Positions 34,842 to 46,790 of a DNA stretch of 49,750 nt are shown here, piece by piece. The notes below the pieces were generated by a model. That model did not search any database. It saw only the letters and a program-made list of their open reading frames with translations, and had not been told where the DNA came from. Numbering within the stretch: position 1 is the first letter of the stretch; the number at the start of each line of letters is the position of its first letter. The stretch is from positions 1-49,750 of the forward strand of contig MU266538.1 in the NCBI GenBank assembly GCA_021014945.1, written 5' to 3'. The position numbers were made by a program, and so were the translations under genes. This stretch comes from Leucogyrophana mollusca (Eukaryota; Basidiomycota; Agaricomycetes; Boletales).

Positions 34842-36550
34842 CTATGATCCACCCATCGCCACTAGCTCAATATCAACATCATCGACCTCATGGTCTGGAG
34901 CCTCATCCGGCTGTGCTGTGGGCGGCGCATACCAATCGTGGACCCCATCACCCACCTCAAACGCCATTATCTGCCGGTCCACCTCGCGACCAAGCTCCCC
35001 CGTCGTGTACGTCCGTGTCTGCAGCCCTCGCAGGTTGAGGACAAGACGCTGCCCGGTCAGAGACAGGAGTGGGAGGAACGTCCTGGTTATCTTGCGTTAA
35101 CTATAGATCCAAGTGTTATGATTGACGTACGTCAAGTAGATGAAGTATTGGGGTCTCTACCGGCAGATTCGATTAGCGGTACACACACAGCACTAGTGGG
35201 CGTGGAACTCACAGTGGCGTACACGGTCCTGACCGCCGTAAAGAACGTCAGTATGAAGCTGCCCCGAGACCACACATGAACGGCTCACCACATGATTATA
35301 TAGAGTATATTATTGAGGGCTCCGACCTGTGACATATCTCTTAGCTTAGGGCACGGCTCTCCAATTCCGAGCCACCTACTAGAAAGAATATGGTTGCTAC
35401 AGAAGAGTCTCATGATCAACTCGAGCGAGGGGTCGTGTAAGTGTACGCACCATCTTTGAAGAGCCGAATAAGAAGATGAGACGGGTAAAGGTGGCGACAA
35501 ACGCGCGAGTGTTCTCGCAGACTTCGCATTGTTATCGCAAAGACCGTCGTGTCAAGCACGAGGCTGCCAAAGTATATGAGCTGATTCATCACAGTCTACC
35601 TCAGAAGAACTACAGGTAGCCGACCAAGTACCTTGCAAGAAAGACAGTCCACTATGTAGCCAGATTGTCAATAGCGTCTGACGACGTTTGTCGTCGGTGC
35701 GAATATCTCTCACCGAATATTCTGTGTGGCGGGACGTCAGCGAAACTGAAAAACCGATAAATGCTGGGGGGACTCGCTTGGCGTGTATCCCACGCAGACG
35801 CCGATCTCGGCCAAGTACGGGAACGTTCTATCTGTGCGTAAGAGTTAGATTGACACGATAGCAATGTGACGCGGCAACAGCGGACTCACGGTGTATTGTG
35901 CGAGTGCCAAATCCAATCAACATCAGCGTAAGCAAGAGATACGCCGTGTATAATGCGAGAAGCGACACAGCAACTCGCCGCGTACAGCCCCAAATCGCCC
36001 ACGCACGCACGAGGACAAGGACTGTTCATTTCGTTAATCGTACATCCTAGTCAAGAGCGAGGCTTACTGTGGATGGATTCTGTTGCAACGAAAACGTACG
36101 CCACAATAAATAACTTGAACGCACTACACCACTATATATTGTGGACATCGATGGTGAGACAGTCGACCCGTCAAAATACGTGTCAGCGAAACTCTATCTG
36201 ACCGTAGTTGATCCGTGACTCAATGAACCTGTTTCCTCGATGTGGACAAAGGTCTGGCAAGCGAGATTACCGTAGCGGTTGACCAGGAACATCGCTTTTG
36301 AAACCGTCCACGGAGCCTTCCAGATGTATCTAAACTATGAGGGTGTCAGCCTGTGAGCAGTCTGCGTCGATAGAGCTGTTACCTCGTCCTCGAACGTAAG
36401 TAAGTGGTCCCAAACGAGAAACGTGTAGCCCGCAATGCCGAACGTCCTGCCAATTATTTAATATCCGTCAAGAGAGTTGCATTGGTGGACCGAGAGGGTC
36501 ACGCACCTGCGAATCCACATATCTTCCATGAACGAGGCCGGAACCGACAT
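34842..36550 (-). CDS. DUF6533-type multi-pass membrane protein, copy B
   Basis: It starts MSVPASFMEDMWIR at 36550 and ends at 34842. The exon series matches copy A block for block: FGIAGYTFLVWDHLLTFEDE, RYIWKAPWTVSKAMFLVNRY, a degenerate WCSAFKLFIVAYVFVATES, LVLVRAWAIWGCTRRV, the 8-nt microexon 35713-35720, VLDTTVFAITMRSL, and the tail LVLNLRGLQTRTY. The tail ends in an acidic, Asp-rich segment. All joins remain in frame, so the gene looks intact. The intron before the microexon starts with GC instead of GT (donor at 35777). GC-AG introns are a known minor class, but this could also mark incipient decay. It is an integral membrane protein of unknown function. Confidence 0.75.
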
Positions 36551-39240
36551 CTTTGGATACCTGCAATGTCAACCACAGTCGACTGTGGGCCGAAACGCGG
36601 TGGTGGAATGACTGAGAGGGAGCACGCGCAGAACAGGGTGTGGGTGGATACTTTTGGTCAAATTATTTAAAGGAACCGTCGATCCCAGGAAACGAAATAA
36701 ACGCGGGAGAAAACAGGAGAAAACAGGCGGGGAAGTCTCGTAAGTCACTGCCACCAAGGCGAGCTTCGACAATTACTCCGACAGTGATCATCGAGCATGA
36801 GCTGCTTCGTCCCCGACCTCCATAAACCTCAATCAGCAACTTGAATCATCAGACTCGGGAGGGACTTACCTACCGAGGAAACCAACAATTTCCTCGGGAA
36901 AAGCTACATAATTGCCAGGTCATCCAAACTCTTTTTTGGCAAAGAGAGCCGCCGTTTCCGACACATTGTTGAGCCGTTGATGATCCTGGTGGACTTCCCG
37001 GGCTTGGAGACGAGACGCAAGTATTCGGTCCAATGTTGCCCTGTCCCTCGCGCAGCGGCTTTGGACCATCTTCTTGCTGAGGTCGTGATGGACCCTCTCG
37101 ACGAGTTCCTTGTCAAACGTGGGACTCACCGTGACTGAGTATGGTCAAGTTGAAGCTGTCGATTTCCACGGGACGAATAGACGCGGGAGAAAAACAGGGA
37201 GCTCATCTCACTGCCGGCCATGGTTGGTTGTCTCAAGGTTGCAACGTTGTCTTCAAGTATTATTTGGTAAGGATCGTTGGACTATTGTTGCCTCACCTTC
37301 CCTTGCACACCGAGTCAGCCCATTCGACGGCTTGGAAGGTGTTGTCGCGGTTTATCTATAGGCGATTCGGGGGAAACAGCACGCTGGGGGGCCTTGGGGC
37401 AGATTAAGACTGCGTGACCGTCAGCACCCAAACAACACAGCCCAAACCCGAACTCCATTTTTCGACACAGCCCAATGAGATCGCTGACTTCGTGTTCAGC
37501 ACATGGTAAATCGCAGACAAGGAGAAGGTAGGTCTTCTAAGCAGTCCGTTCTTGGCGGAGCCCTCCCGTCTACATTGTTTTCAAGCAACAATTCGAAATC
37601 AATCAAGGCGGCCTTCGATACTTTGGACATGGCTATCAGATAAATTCACATTCAACTCACACGGCGAGCCAAACTTCCAGGACTACATAAAGGTTGGAAC
37701 AAATACATGGTGTCTCATCGTCATCTGGGTCGGATGATTCCGTGAGTCGGTTGACCTGTAAGTTGTCTCTTTGATGGCAATAAGCACAGTCATCCGTCAT
37801 TGCTATGGTAACCCGACAGGACGTTGCATCCGCAACGACCACTCGGGCGCCATCAGTGAGGGGGCTAGCAATGCAGAGGGCTAGCCGATATGCGCTTAGG
37901 CACTGCGCACCCAGGGACCCATCAGTCCCCGACTAAACTCTCCAGCGATGCAACAATATTGATAGCGGTGTTATAGGGTGTTATACACTGGTACGGTTCA
38001 CATTTCCTCTTGATTTTCTTTGATTAAACCAAGCGCCGATTCTTCGAGCAGGATCATCGGGCCCATTCCGCGTCGTCCCCAACGGTGGGAGTGCCTCAGC
38101 CATTATCGGTCTCGATGGCATTAGAGTGCTTGCCGGAGCTTACTTTACCTCAGGCCCCATGGCGTGGAAGTCAGCCGTCGAAGCTGGTAAGCTCCCTCGA
38201 AATTCTATGTTTCGTTTCGACCAAGGCCATAGCCTCCTATGAGCCGGTGCCGAAGGGAATTCAGGCATGCCTAGTGTATTGAAGATCCTTTCGCAAGGTC
38301 CGGTATCTCTAGGCTCCTGGCTTCAAGGGAAGGATGCCGTGGCGATCAGGTAATTGCACTCAGGATCGTGCTGCACCAGCAACATCTCCTTGGACTTGAA
38401 AAGTCAAAACAAAGATCACACGGAGTCATGAGATCGCCCCATTTCCAAGCTGGTCAACAATGACTAAGTACGTACAGGCATGGTGACCTGCGTCACACAT
38501 GTGAGAATTCCAAGGCCAGCGAGGATCAGATAAGCATAGGCTTCACCTGGCACGGAGGCCAACACTCGGTCTAGAGGCGCAGCAAGCGCTTCATCGGTCA
38601 GACGTCGGTTATTGGAGTTTCAACGTTCAAGAATGCTAAGACTACGACCGAAGCGCTCAGAAACTGAAATTGCAAATGTTCCATACAGGCAAACCAACGA
38701 GGTACGTGGTTTCCACCTCCTAGTCGAATCCGCACAACCGAATGACAATAATTGAAGCGACTAGCTATCTACCACTCACCACGCTGAAGACGATTCGGAC
38801 TCTTCGACATATTTACGAGAGCGGCGAGGATGAAAGTGGCGAGGAGGTGAGTCCGTGCAATTACGTCTGCTGTTGTGTGTGTTTCGAGAAGAAGACGCGG
38901 TCATGGCGTAGGTGATTCGAGTACACTGGCGACACAAGTCCGTGAGGTTGCCTGAAGGAGCCCCGGACTGAAGTACTGAATATTGGACATTGTGTAGGCA
39001 TCCGGCCGGGAGAACCGTAATGTGTATCAGTTAACGGGGGGCGCTAATATACATTATATATGTGTATGTACACATTCCATAAAAAAAACCTACGTAGGTG
39101 TTGACAGTTATCTCCCTTGATATCGTACGCGGGTACTTGTCTGGCCTTCTCGTAGCCGCCGTACCCTCGACCGGGAAGCTCCTTAGCTCAAAACATGGCG
39201 CAGAAACTGTAAAAGTCGGAAAACCCACACCCCCGACGCG
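36551..39240. other. No supported gene between DUF6533 copies B and C
   Basis: There are short open stretches only. Minus 36920-37129 encodes a charged, helix-prone segment (MSPTFDKELVERVHHDLSKK) that could be a gene remnant. A 16-17 bp sequence, CGCGGGAGAAAA(A)CAGG, occurs at about 36701 and again at about 37180. Nothing equivalent to the coiled-coil neighbour of copies A and C was found beside copy B. Confidence 0.3.
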
Positions 39241-40979
39241 TCACCGAGGCACGTGTGGTATACCGTTCTCCGTAAGCTCAGCTCCCCCATCCCCTACTGC
39301 ATCATCGCCACCATCATCCCCCCACGGCACTATCGGTGCATGCCAGTGATTGGCATCGACATCCTGAAAGGCCATGATTTGCCGGTCGACTTCACGGCTT
39401 AGCTGGCCCCTGGAGTATGTTTGTGTTCGTAACCCTCGCAGATTTAGCACGAGACGCTGGCCGGCTACAGATAGGAGTGGTGTGGAGAAGCTGGCCAGAT
39501 CGTGTTAGCGGGAGATATCAGACGGGCATGGTTGACAAACCTCATAGCGATCAGGTTCTTAGGGCTCTGCCCACGAGTTTCATTACAGGTTCGGAACTAC
39601 CACAACATCTGGAGCTCACCATAGCATACAGAGTCCTAGCCACATCAGCCAGCGTGAAAAAATAAAATAAAAGACGAGGACAAGGGCCTTACCACATTAC
39701 GAGGATAACGAACGCATTGTTGAAAGTGTTAACCTCGACCTCTTTTCAGTTTGAGATCATTACATTTAGAACTCGAGCCGCTTACAAGAAAGAATGTGAT
39801 TGCTGCAGACGATGGTTGTGAATAAGTAGCTCGTGCAGGCCGCTCAAAGCAAACATACCGTCTTTGAACAGCTGTTGAAGAAGTTGAGATGGATAAAGGT
39901 GACGACAGGCACGCGAGTGCTTCCGCAGACTTCGCATAGTGATCGCGAAGACACTCGTATCAAGCGCGAAACTATACAAGGGATTACTGCTCAGTATATC
40001 GCAAATCCCCTAGGGGATTGCACGTGAAATACCTTGGGAAAAAGAGTGTCCACTAGATGGCAATGTTAGGACTTAATGCAGACAACGGCCACTCTAAGGT
40101 GATGGCTCACAAGATAAGCTGCGCGGCGACAAAAAAAATCAGCAATCCTCAATGGCCATGGCGTTGCCGGACTTACGCGGCATATAAGCTACACAGACTC
40201 CAATATCTTCCAAGTACTGGAACGTCTGGACTAGTCATTCGAAAGTGGGCTTAAGAAAAAACACGAAAGAGCGAGATGCGCAAGCGGGACTTACATGTTG
40301 ATGTGGTGGTCCCGTATACAGTCATCGCAAGCACAAGCAAGGAGTATATGGCATATATTGAGATAAGCCAAGCTGCCACCCGGGGAGTGCAGCCCCAAAT
40401 TGCCCATGCACGCAAGAGGACCAATACTATCGCACGCGTGGGTACAGATGTTAGCGAATGAGAGGTTCGAGTTGCGGGTCGCGTGGAGTGCTCACTATGA
40501 ATGGACTCTGTTGCAACGAACAGGTATATAGTGGCATACACGTTGAATCTATGACACCACTGCGCAGTGGCATAGCATGAGCCCACCAAATAGTCGAAGG
40601 AGGCGTCAAAGTCTAACTGACCTTCTGCGACCCGTGGCTCAAGAAACCAGTTTCCTCGATGTGCAAGAAGGTCTGGCTAGCGAGGTTGCCATACCGGTTG
40701 ACAAGGAACAGCGCTTTGGAGAGCGTCCACGGGGCCATCCAAATGTATCGGACCTGTGAAAAATCGCCGAACTTCGTCAGTCTGTGACATATGTGAGTCT
40801 TGGCAGCTGTTACTTCGTCCGCAAAGGTGAGGATGTAATCCCACACTAGGATCGTATAACCTGCTACGCCAAACGCCCTGGTAGTATTTTGGTGCTCGTC
40901 AGGGAAGTTGTGAAGGCCAAGTATTCGCCACGTACCGGCGAACCCACAAATCTGCCACGAACGGGATTGGGACCGACAT
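39241..40979 (-). CDS. DUF6533-type multi-pass membrane protein, copy C
   Basis: It starts MSVPIPFVADLWVR at 40979 (first exon 40979-40936, second 40877-40814) and ends at 39241. Joining about 14 exons gives roughly 326 residues. Blocks in order are FGVAGYTILVWDYILTFADE, RYIWMAPWTLSKALFLVNRY, WCHRFNVYATIYLFVATES, LVLLRAWAIWGCTPRV, FQTFQYLEDIGVCVAYM, the microexon 40111-40118, FALDTSVFAITMRSLRKHS, FNNAFVILVM, and QRLVLNLRGLRTQTY. Its C-terminal tail differs from A and B and is Asp/Gly-rich. The proteins probably have six to seven membrane helices and a cytosolic tail. The family function is unknown. No stop or frameshift remains after splicing. Confidence 0.8.
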
Positions 40980-41779
40980 GGTTTGATTCTCTGGGTGCCA
41001 ATCCATAGGATATGTACAAGCTGAGGGCTGGATACGGCCCGAAATGACTAAAACGAGCGTGGTGAGCAAGTCGAGGAGGCAGAAGGGCCGGGCTTCATCG
41101 CTCCTGCTCCCAGAATCGAGACTTACGCGCTAACAGCCTGGACTGGAAACAGAGAAAGAAAGAAGGTATGATCTTTCACTAACTTCGAAACGCGTCTAGG
41201 TTTGTCCCGTTGGATCATTGGTCAAGTAGATAGGTCCGTCACTCATGTGGTAAAGTCGAACCTGAAAAAATGTCGTAAGTCATCGCGAGGCATGCGTCAG
41301 AGATCTTCTGAGAGGAATTCAGCTGTCCCGATTCGAAATGCTGCGACAACGCCCTGTGACTCACCACTGTATCGCCGTTAGCTCAGTCTTCGAGGCAGTG
41401 GTTTACACCGGTACCGGTGCCAATCATTGCCATTCTCGTTCCTATGCGTCAAGGATTAGCAAGGCGATCATCGAGGCTCAAAAGAGGCTTACTTGTCTGC
41501 GTACTTGGAGACCGGCACTCTCAGCTTTGACATCCCAAACTCGATTTCTCTCGATAGAGACCTTGCTAGGCTGCCACTTATTTCCCGTACACCTGTGGCT
41601 CCATTCCACCACGACATCGAACATTCATTCTGCATGAACCCTCCAACAATAGCTGTCTCCAGGTCCCAGCCGTGAGCGATCAATTAATTTGGATACGATT
41701 AGGTTACTACAGCGCGTCCCCATTTCGTGATACCCCTGGGCCATCCGCACCGGGATCACACGTCACTCTACAAATCAAG
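40980..41779. other. Upstream of DUF6533 copy C; no clear gene
   Basis: This should contain copy C's promoter. By analogy with copy A, it should also hold the 5' part of the duplicated coiled-coil gene, but that part was not recognised here. It may have decayed or been replaced. Confidence 0.3.
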
Positions 41780-42115
41780 CGTAAGTAGGGTTTTGTTCTC
41801 GATACTCGCTGATAACACCTGCACCTCGCTGCGAATGTCGCAAGTCGAGAACATGTACGTGGCATCCCGTCTTCGCTTGAGCCAAGTGATTGCGTGATGG
41901 CTTTCGAATCTGGGCATGATCCCTTATGATCCTCGCGGTCTTCCGATGGGGCTATGAGTGCGCAATCATCCCTGAAACCCTTCCCTCCAGATTGATCGCC
42001 ACTTTCCCCCGCCACCCAACCGCCACCCTTGGGACGTAGCCAACATCGCTGGCTGCGATCGCCAAGCGCGCGGAGGTGCACTTCGTACTCAGCGACAATC
42101 ATCTCGAATAATCGT
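41780..42115 (+). pseudogene. Decayed partial copy of the 27.4-28.2 kb coiled-coil gene
   Basis: By-eye alignment matches this stretch to 27760-28110. GCAAGTCGAGAAC at 41840-41852 corresponds to GCAAGCCGAGAAC at 27810-27822. It is followed by GTGGCATC (for GTGGCGTC) and GAGCCAAGTGATTGCGT (for GAGCCAAGTCATTCCGT). Later CTCAGCGACA, a short C/T-rich stretch and AATAA recur in the same order. Some matched words lie in introns 4 and 5 of the intact gene, so this is a DNA-level duplication and not a retrocopy. The coding frame is destroyed. Confidence 0.7.
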
Positions 42116-44509
42116 CAGTCGCAGGGGTCTTGGGAGTCCAGCTATACCTGGTTCCAGGTTTGTGGTCAGGGTATACCGGGTAACTCTTGCTGGGAACCGC
42201 TACCTCTTCCCCGCAGGTCCTCTGAGTCATCGGGCGGCGCGGTTTCTTGTACGATATGGTAAGCACACGATCATTGTCACTCGGGTTCTCACGTCTAAAT
42301 TATCTCTGCGCCAAATAAACTGTGTTACCGGGCGTTCGTGATGGCGGATCCTTGGTAGCCGGGTTCTTGAACGGACGCTATCTGTTACAGTGTGCACGCC
42401 ATGGCTTTCAAAGGCTCGTACCGACGAACGAACGACCTCCTCAGTGGCTGTGATACATAGGCGATCCTGCGTGCTCCCACAGCTTTCTGGGGCTGCGTCA
42501 TCTCCGCGTACGTGTTCTGGCACGTCACGAAGTCGCCATTACCCCTCGGTCCGACGGGAGGGTCCCAGGACCTGGGTCGGCGGCGTGTCTCGGCTCTCTT
42601 GGTCGACAAACTCTTGATGTCTGTTTCTGATCTCTGTCGAAGACATTCTGTTTCCTCTTGACGCCTTTTGTTGCGTTCCACGGGCTTCATGCCCCGGGCC
42701 GGCGCCTGGCATACGGGGGCGATCATCGGTGCCGGTGTGAATGGCGGTAGACGGCTCCCGGGGAATCTGAATTAAAGAAGTTCATATAGGACTGCACCAC
42801 GTGTGGACGTATCTGGTGTCGATAGGACTACGACCAGCGTAGAAACGCGTCCTCCAATCCACCTGGATGAAATGGGCCGTCTGTGGTGTTGAACGTTCAG
42901 CGCCTGGTGAAGGGTTATATATTATGAAGGTCGAGAGCAACCGTGCCAAACATTTAAACTACCACCTCTAGTCGGCAGACAGCGAGAGTCGCCCGTCGCG
43001 ACTCGCTGGACACTGAGGTCTAAGCAACATCGTGGCACTGCCCACAATGCATAATGATATGACAGCGCGTGTGGTCGACTGGGAGCCAAGTACGCTGGTA
43101 GGAAGTCAACTAAGCGGACCCACGAGGATTAGATTCTGACTTCATCCGTCCGACTCCGCAGGCCGCAAGATCGAATCGGACATTGCTACCGACATCGCCG
43201 CGCGCACCTTCGTCCGCCTTCCAGGATCGGGCATTTGCAGTTTTGCCAAGTTTTTCGGCCTTTCCGCCGAGTCGGGAGTCGGGAAGGAAGAGTTCGTTCA
43301 AACTTCAGACTCCGCTTAGAACGAACGACTCGGGTGCGCCCTCTGAGGTGGCGGTTGAGCCCTATCCTCCATCACCCAAGCTTCGGTGCAGCTCGTACTT
43401 ATGCGGCAGTTCTATCATACCACCTGTCGAGTTTCAGGCGCCCGGTTGGTTGACAGGAATCCTTAGTCGTGTGATTCGATTCGATACGATCCAACCAACC
43501 CGGCTCGTCCTCCCGTCATCCACGCACATGCATACCTCGTCTGTCCATCCACCCATTCATCGAGCATGCTTATCTATGTTTGGGACCTCGAGTGCTCAAA
43601 TTCAGACCCCGTGGATAGAACGATAGGACCACACGTCTATACGCGTGCTAAAATTCAATATCTACGCTTTCGATACCGGCCAGAGAGTGAATCCACCATC
43701 AGAAGTATTCCAGACACATCCGTCCTCATCTCCAGTACCAGCACGGACAGTGCCCCCCAAACGGCAGCAAGTACCCTTTTACGGGCGCACCCAGTTGACC
43801 GCGGGTAGCCTCACCTCGGGCGGCGCTGGACCAAGCTGGCGTACGTCGAAGAGAACAGCAGAGGAGCGAATCCCAAAGAGGAAGGGTGGTCGTGGCGACC
43901 ATCAGTAGCCCGAGTGACTTTGTAAATTGTAGCGACCCATCAGGTCGGAGGCGCAAGACATCTCGCCCACACATCACAACGCAGCGGCGAAAACCCCCAA
44001 GAGGAAGTACCTATATGATCGGCGCACGGAGTATGGTTCACGTGTCGGGTCATCAGTTGGAGACATGCACGCGCAGGAAGCCAGTGAGCAGCTAGAAGCC
44101 CCACCACGGGCGTAGGCGTGCCGTCCGGGTCCTCGAGCGTCCCAAACACAAACACGCTTTCCGTCCCGCGGAACCACGTTGTCCGATGGCATGATACGAT
44201 CCATCCGCCGCGCGCTAGTACTCCTGCGTGGCGGGACCTACAGACCATCGTAAAACCCCTCGGTAGCGCGATGCCCACGCTGTTGTGTGTTGTGCCGGCC
44301 GGAGCTCTGGGGGAGATCGTGTGTGCGCGTGATTCGGATGTGGATGTGGAGGTCGTGTGATTCGGAGTGGGGGGTTGCGTGTTTCGGGTGTGGGGGGTCG
44401 AGGCCCCGAAGGGGGTGGGGGTTCGAGGCTCTGCAGTGGGGATGTGATGCGTCGTGCGTGTCATTCGGAAGGTCGTGTGACTCGGAATGAGAAGAGAAGA
44501 GCAGCGCGG
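42116..44509. other. No confidently supported gene; coding-like patches
   Basis: Two stretches look more coding-like than their surroundings. Plus 43645-43908 is Ser/Pro-rich and ends in a basic RKGGRGDHQ tail. Minus 43940-44260 is open with segments such as WIVSCHRTTWFRGTESVFV and a TLEDPDGTPTPVVG motif. Neither could be joined to further exons or a family. Confidence 0.3.
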
Positions 44510-46790
44510 GCTGATGTGGTATGTACGTGAGGTGGAAGTGGAAGTGGGAGATGGAGGGCAGCACGAGGATCCAGGAATAGCGTATGGTGTATGTTGTATG
44601 GTGTGTGTATGTATATATTGATTGATGGATAGCTTGATCGTGCCTATGTGTTCGCGGGAGGAGAGGGGCGTGTGGGTGGACCTGCGAGTCCGGGCGGTGG
44701 GTGGACCCGGCGGGGGAGCTGGTGTATGTACTCCGTGGTGGAAGGAGCGAGCGCTGGATTATAGCATCGATCGCGTGTGGTAGGTATGAGACTGGAGCGC
44801 GGAGGCTGACTCCGAGGCCATCAAACAACGGACTCGCGGATTAGTAATAGGATCAGCCCAGGTGGATGAAGAGCTCGGGGAGGTCGCGCGTGTGACTCGG
44901 GGTGGGGAAGGTCATGCGATCGGATACGTACGTGAAGGAGATCTAGCCGGCAGGTTGAGCAGGGCACGAGGATTCAGAAATAGATTATGGTGTGTGTAGG
45001 TATAGATAGACAGATTGTGCCTACGCGTTCAGCGGGAAGAGAGTGCGTGTGCGGTGAACCTGCGAGTCTGGGACGGTGGGTGGCCTCGACGCAAAATTTG
45101 GACACCACGCAAGAGGTAAGCTATCAAGCAACAGACCCGCGGATTAGGACCAACCTAGGTGGAGGGAGAGCTTGGGCGTGTGACTCGGGATGGGGACGGT
45201 CATGCGATCGGGTATGTACGTGAAGTAGATCTAGCCAGCAAGTCGAGCGGGCACGAGGATCCAGAAATAGAGAATGGAATATGATCTGGGCAAGTATAGA
45301 TAGATAGATAGACTGGGCATACGCGTTTACGGGAGAAGAGGGGCGTGTGGGTGGACCTGCGAGTCTGTTGTGGTAGGTGGGCCCGGCGGGGGATTTGGAT
45401 ACCACGCGAGCTTAAGGGTGCTCCGTTGGGTATGCGAACGACAAGCGCGGTGGGGCGTGGTAATAGTATGTACCCCGTGGTGGAGGGGCGAGCGCTGGAT
45501 TACAGCACCAATTGCGTGTGGTAGGTATGAGACCGGAGCGCCGAGGCCGGCTCCGAGGCCATCAAGCAACGGACTCGCAGGTCTGGGTGGAGGGAAAGCT
45601 TGGGGAGGTCGCGCGCGTGACTCGGGGTGAGAGTCGTGCAATCAGATACGTACGTACGTGAAGGAGATCCAGGTGGCAAGTTGCGCGGGCACGAGGATGC
45701 AGGAATAGAGTATGAAGTGTGTAGATATAGATAGATAGATCGTGCCTACGCGTTCGGCGGAGGAGGGCGTGGGCGTGTGGGCGAACCTGCGAGTTCGGGA
45801 TGGTGGATGGGCTTGCCTACCAGTCTGTTGTGGTGGGTGGGCTCGACGGAGGATGTGGATGCCACGCAAGAGGTGAGCTATCAAGCAGCGGGCTCGCGGA
45901 TTAGGATCAGCCTAGGTGCAAGGCGCGTGTGACCCAGGTGGGGAAGGTCATGCGATCGGGGACGTACGTGAAGTAGATCTAGGCGGCAGGTTGGGTCGAC
46001 ACGAGGATTCAGAAATAGAGTATGATGTGTGTAGGGATAGATAGATGGGTTGTGCCTACGCGCGGGTGTGGGGTGAAGCGGCGAGTGTGCAACGGTGGGT
46101 GGGCTTGAGTCTTGATGGAGGATTTGGATAGCGCGCAAGGGGCCATCAAGCAACGGACTCTCAGATCTAGGTGGAGGGAGAGCTCGGGGGCGTGTGACTC
46201 GGGGTGGGGAAGGATGTGCAATCGGGTACGTACGTGAAGCAGATCTAGGCGGCAAATTTGGCCGACACGAGGATGCAGGAATAGAGTATGCATGATCTGC
46301 ACAAGTATGTATAGCTAGACGCGTTCGGCGGGAGGAGAGGGCGTGTGCGAGTCTGGGACGATGGGTGGATTACGACACCGATTGCGTGTGTGATACTGAT
46401 AGATACGAGACTGCGGCGCGGAAGCTGACTCCGAGGTCACTAATATCAAGCAAAAGATTGGCGGATTAGGATCGGGCTAGGTAGGTGGAGACCTTGAGCT
46501 TGGGGGCGTGTGACTCGGGGTGGGGAGTCGTGCGATCGGTCATGTACGTCACGTAGATCTAGCCGGCAGGTTGGGCCGACACGAGGACGCAGGAATAGAG
46601 TATGCGTGATTATGATCTGTGCGAGTATAGATAGACGCGCTCAGCGGGAGGAGGGGGCGTGTGCGCGAAGCGGCGAGTCTGCAGCGATTGGTGGACTTGG
46701 GGGAGGATCTGGATACATACCGAGGTGTGTCCAGGGAGCTCCGTGTGCTGGGTGTGTAAACGAACGAATGCGAGCAGGGGTACCGAGTAC
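44510..46790. repeat. Irregular tandem repeat array, at least seven units
   Basis: A landmark, CACGAGGATNCAG(G/A)AATAG with small variants, recurs at about 44561, 44964, 45251, 45689, 45998, 46264 and 46578, so spacings range from 266 to 438 bp. Each unit also carries GTACGTGAAG(T/G)AGATCTAG upstream and a TATAGATAGATA microsatellite downstream. GCGTTCGGCGGGAGGAG-like and CCTGCGAGTCTGGGA-like words follow, then usually AAGCAACGGACTCGCGGATTAG. The units have diverged and lost parts, so this is an old minisatellite-like array and not a recent amplification. Long minus-strand frames across it follow from its composition. Confidence 0.85.

Noticed and set aside
44421..44430. GGTTCGAGGC-type words as tRNA T-loops
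   Set aside because: No matching acceptor or anticodon stem could be found around this or the similar word near 40465.
44238..44828. 196-codon minus-strand frame, and similar frames across 45.1-46.3 kb
   Set aside because: They lie in the tandem array and repeat its composition (His, Ser, Pro, Arg). Stops are rare because the strand is C-rich, and no domain is present.
44510..46790. CRISPR-like array
   Set aside because: The units are hundreds of bases long, diverged and irregular, and the genome is eukaryotic.
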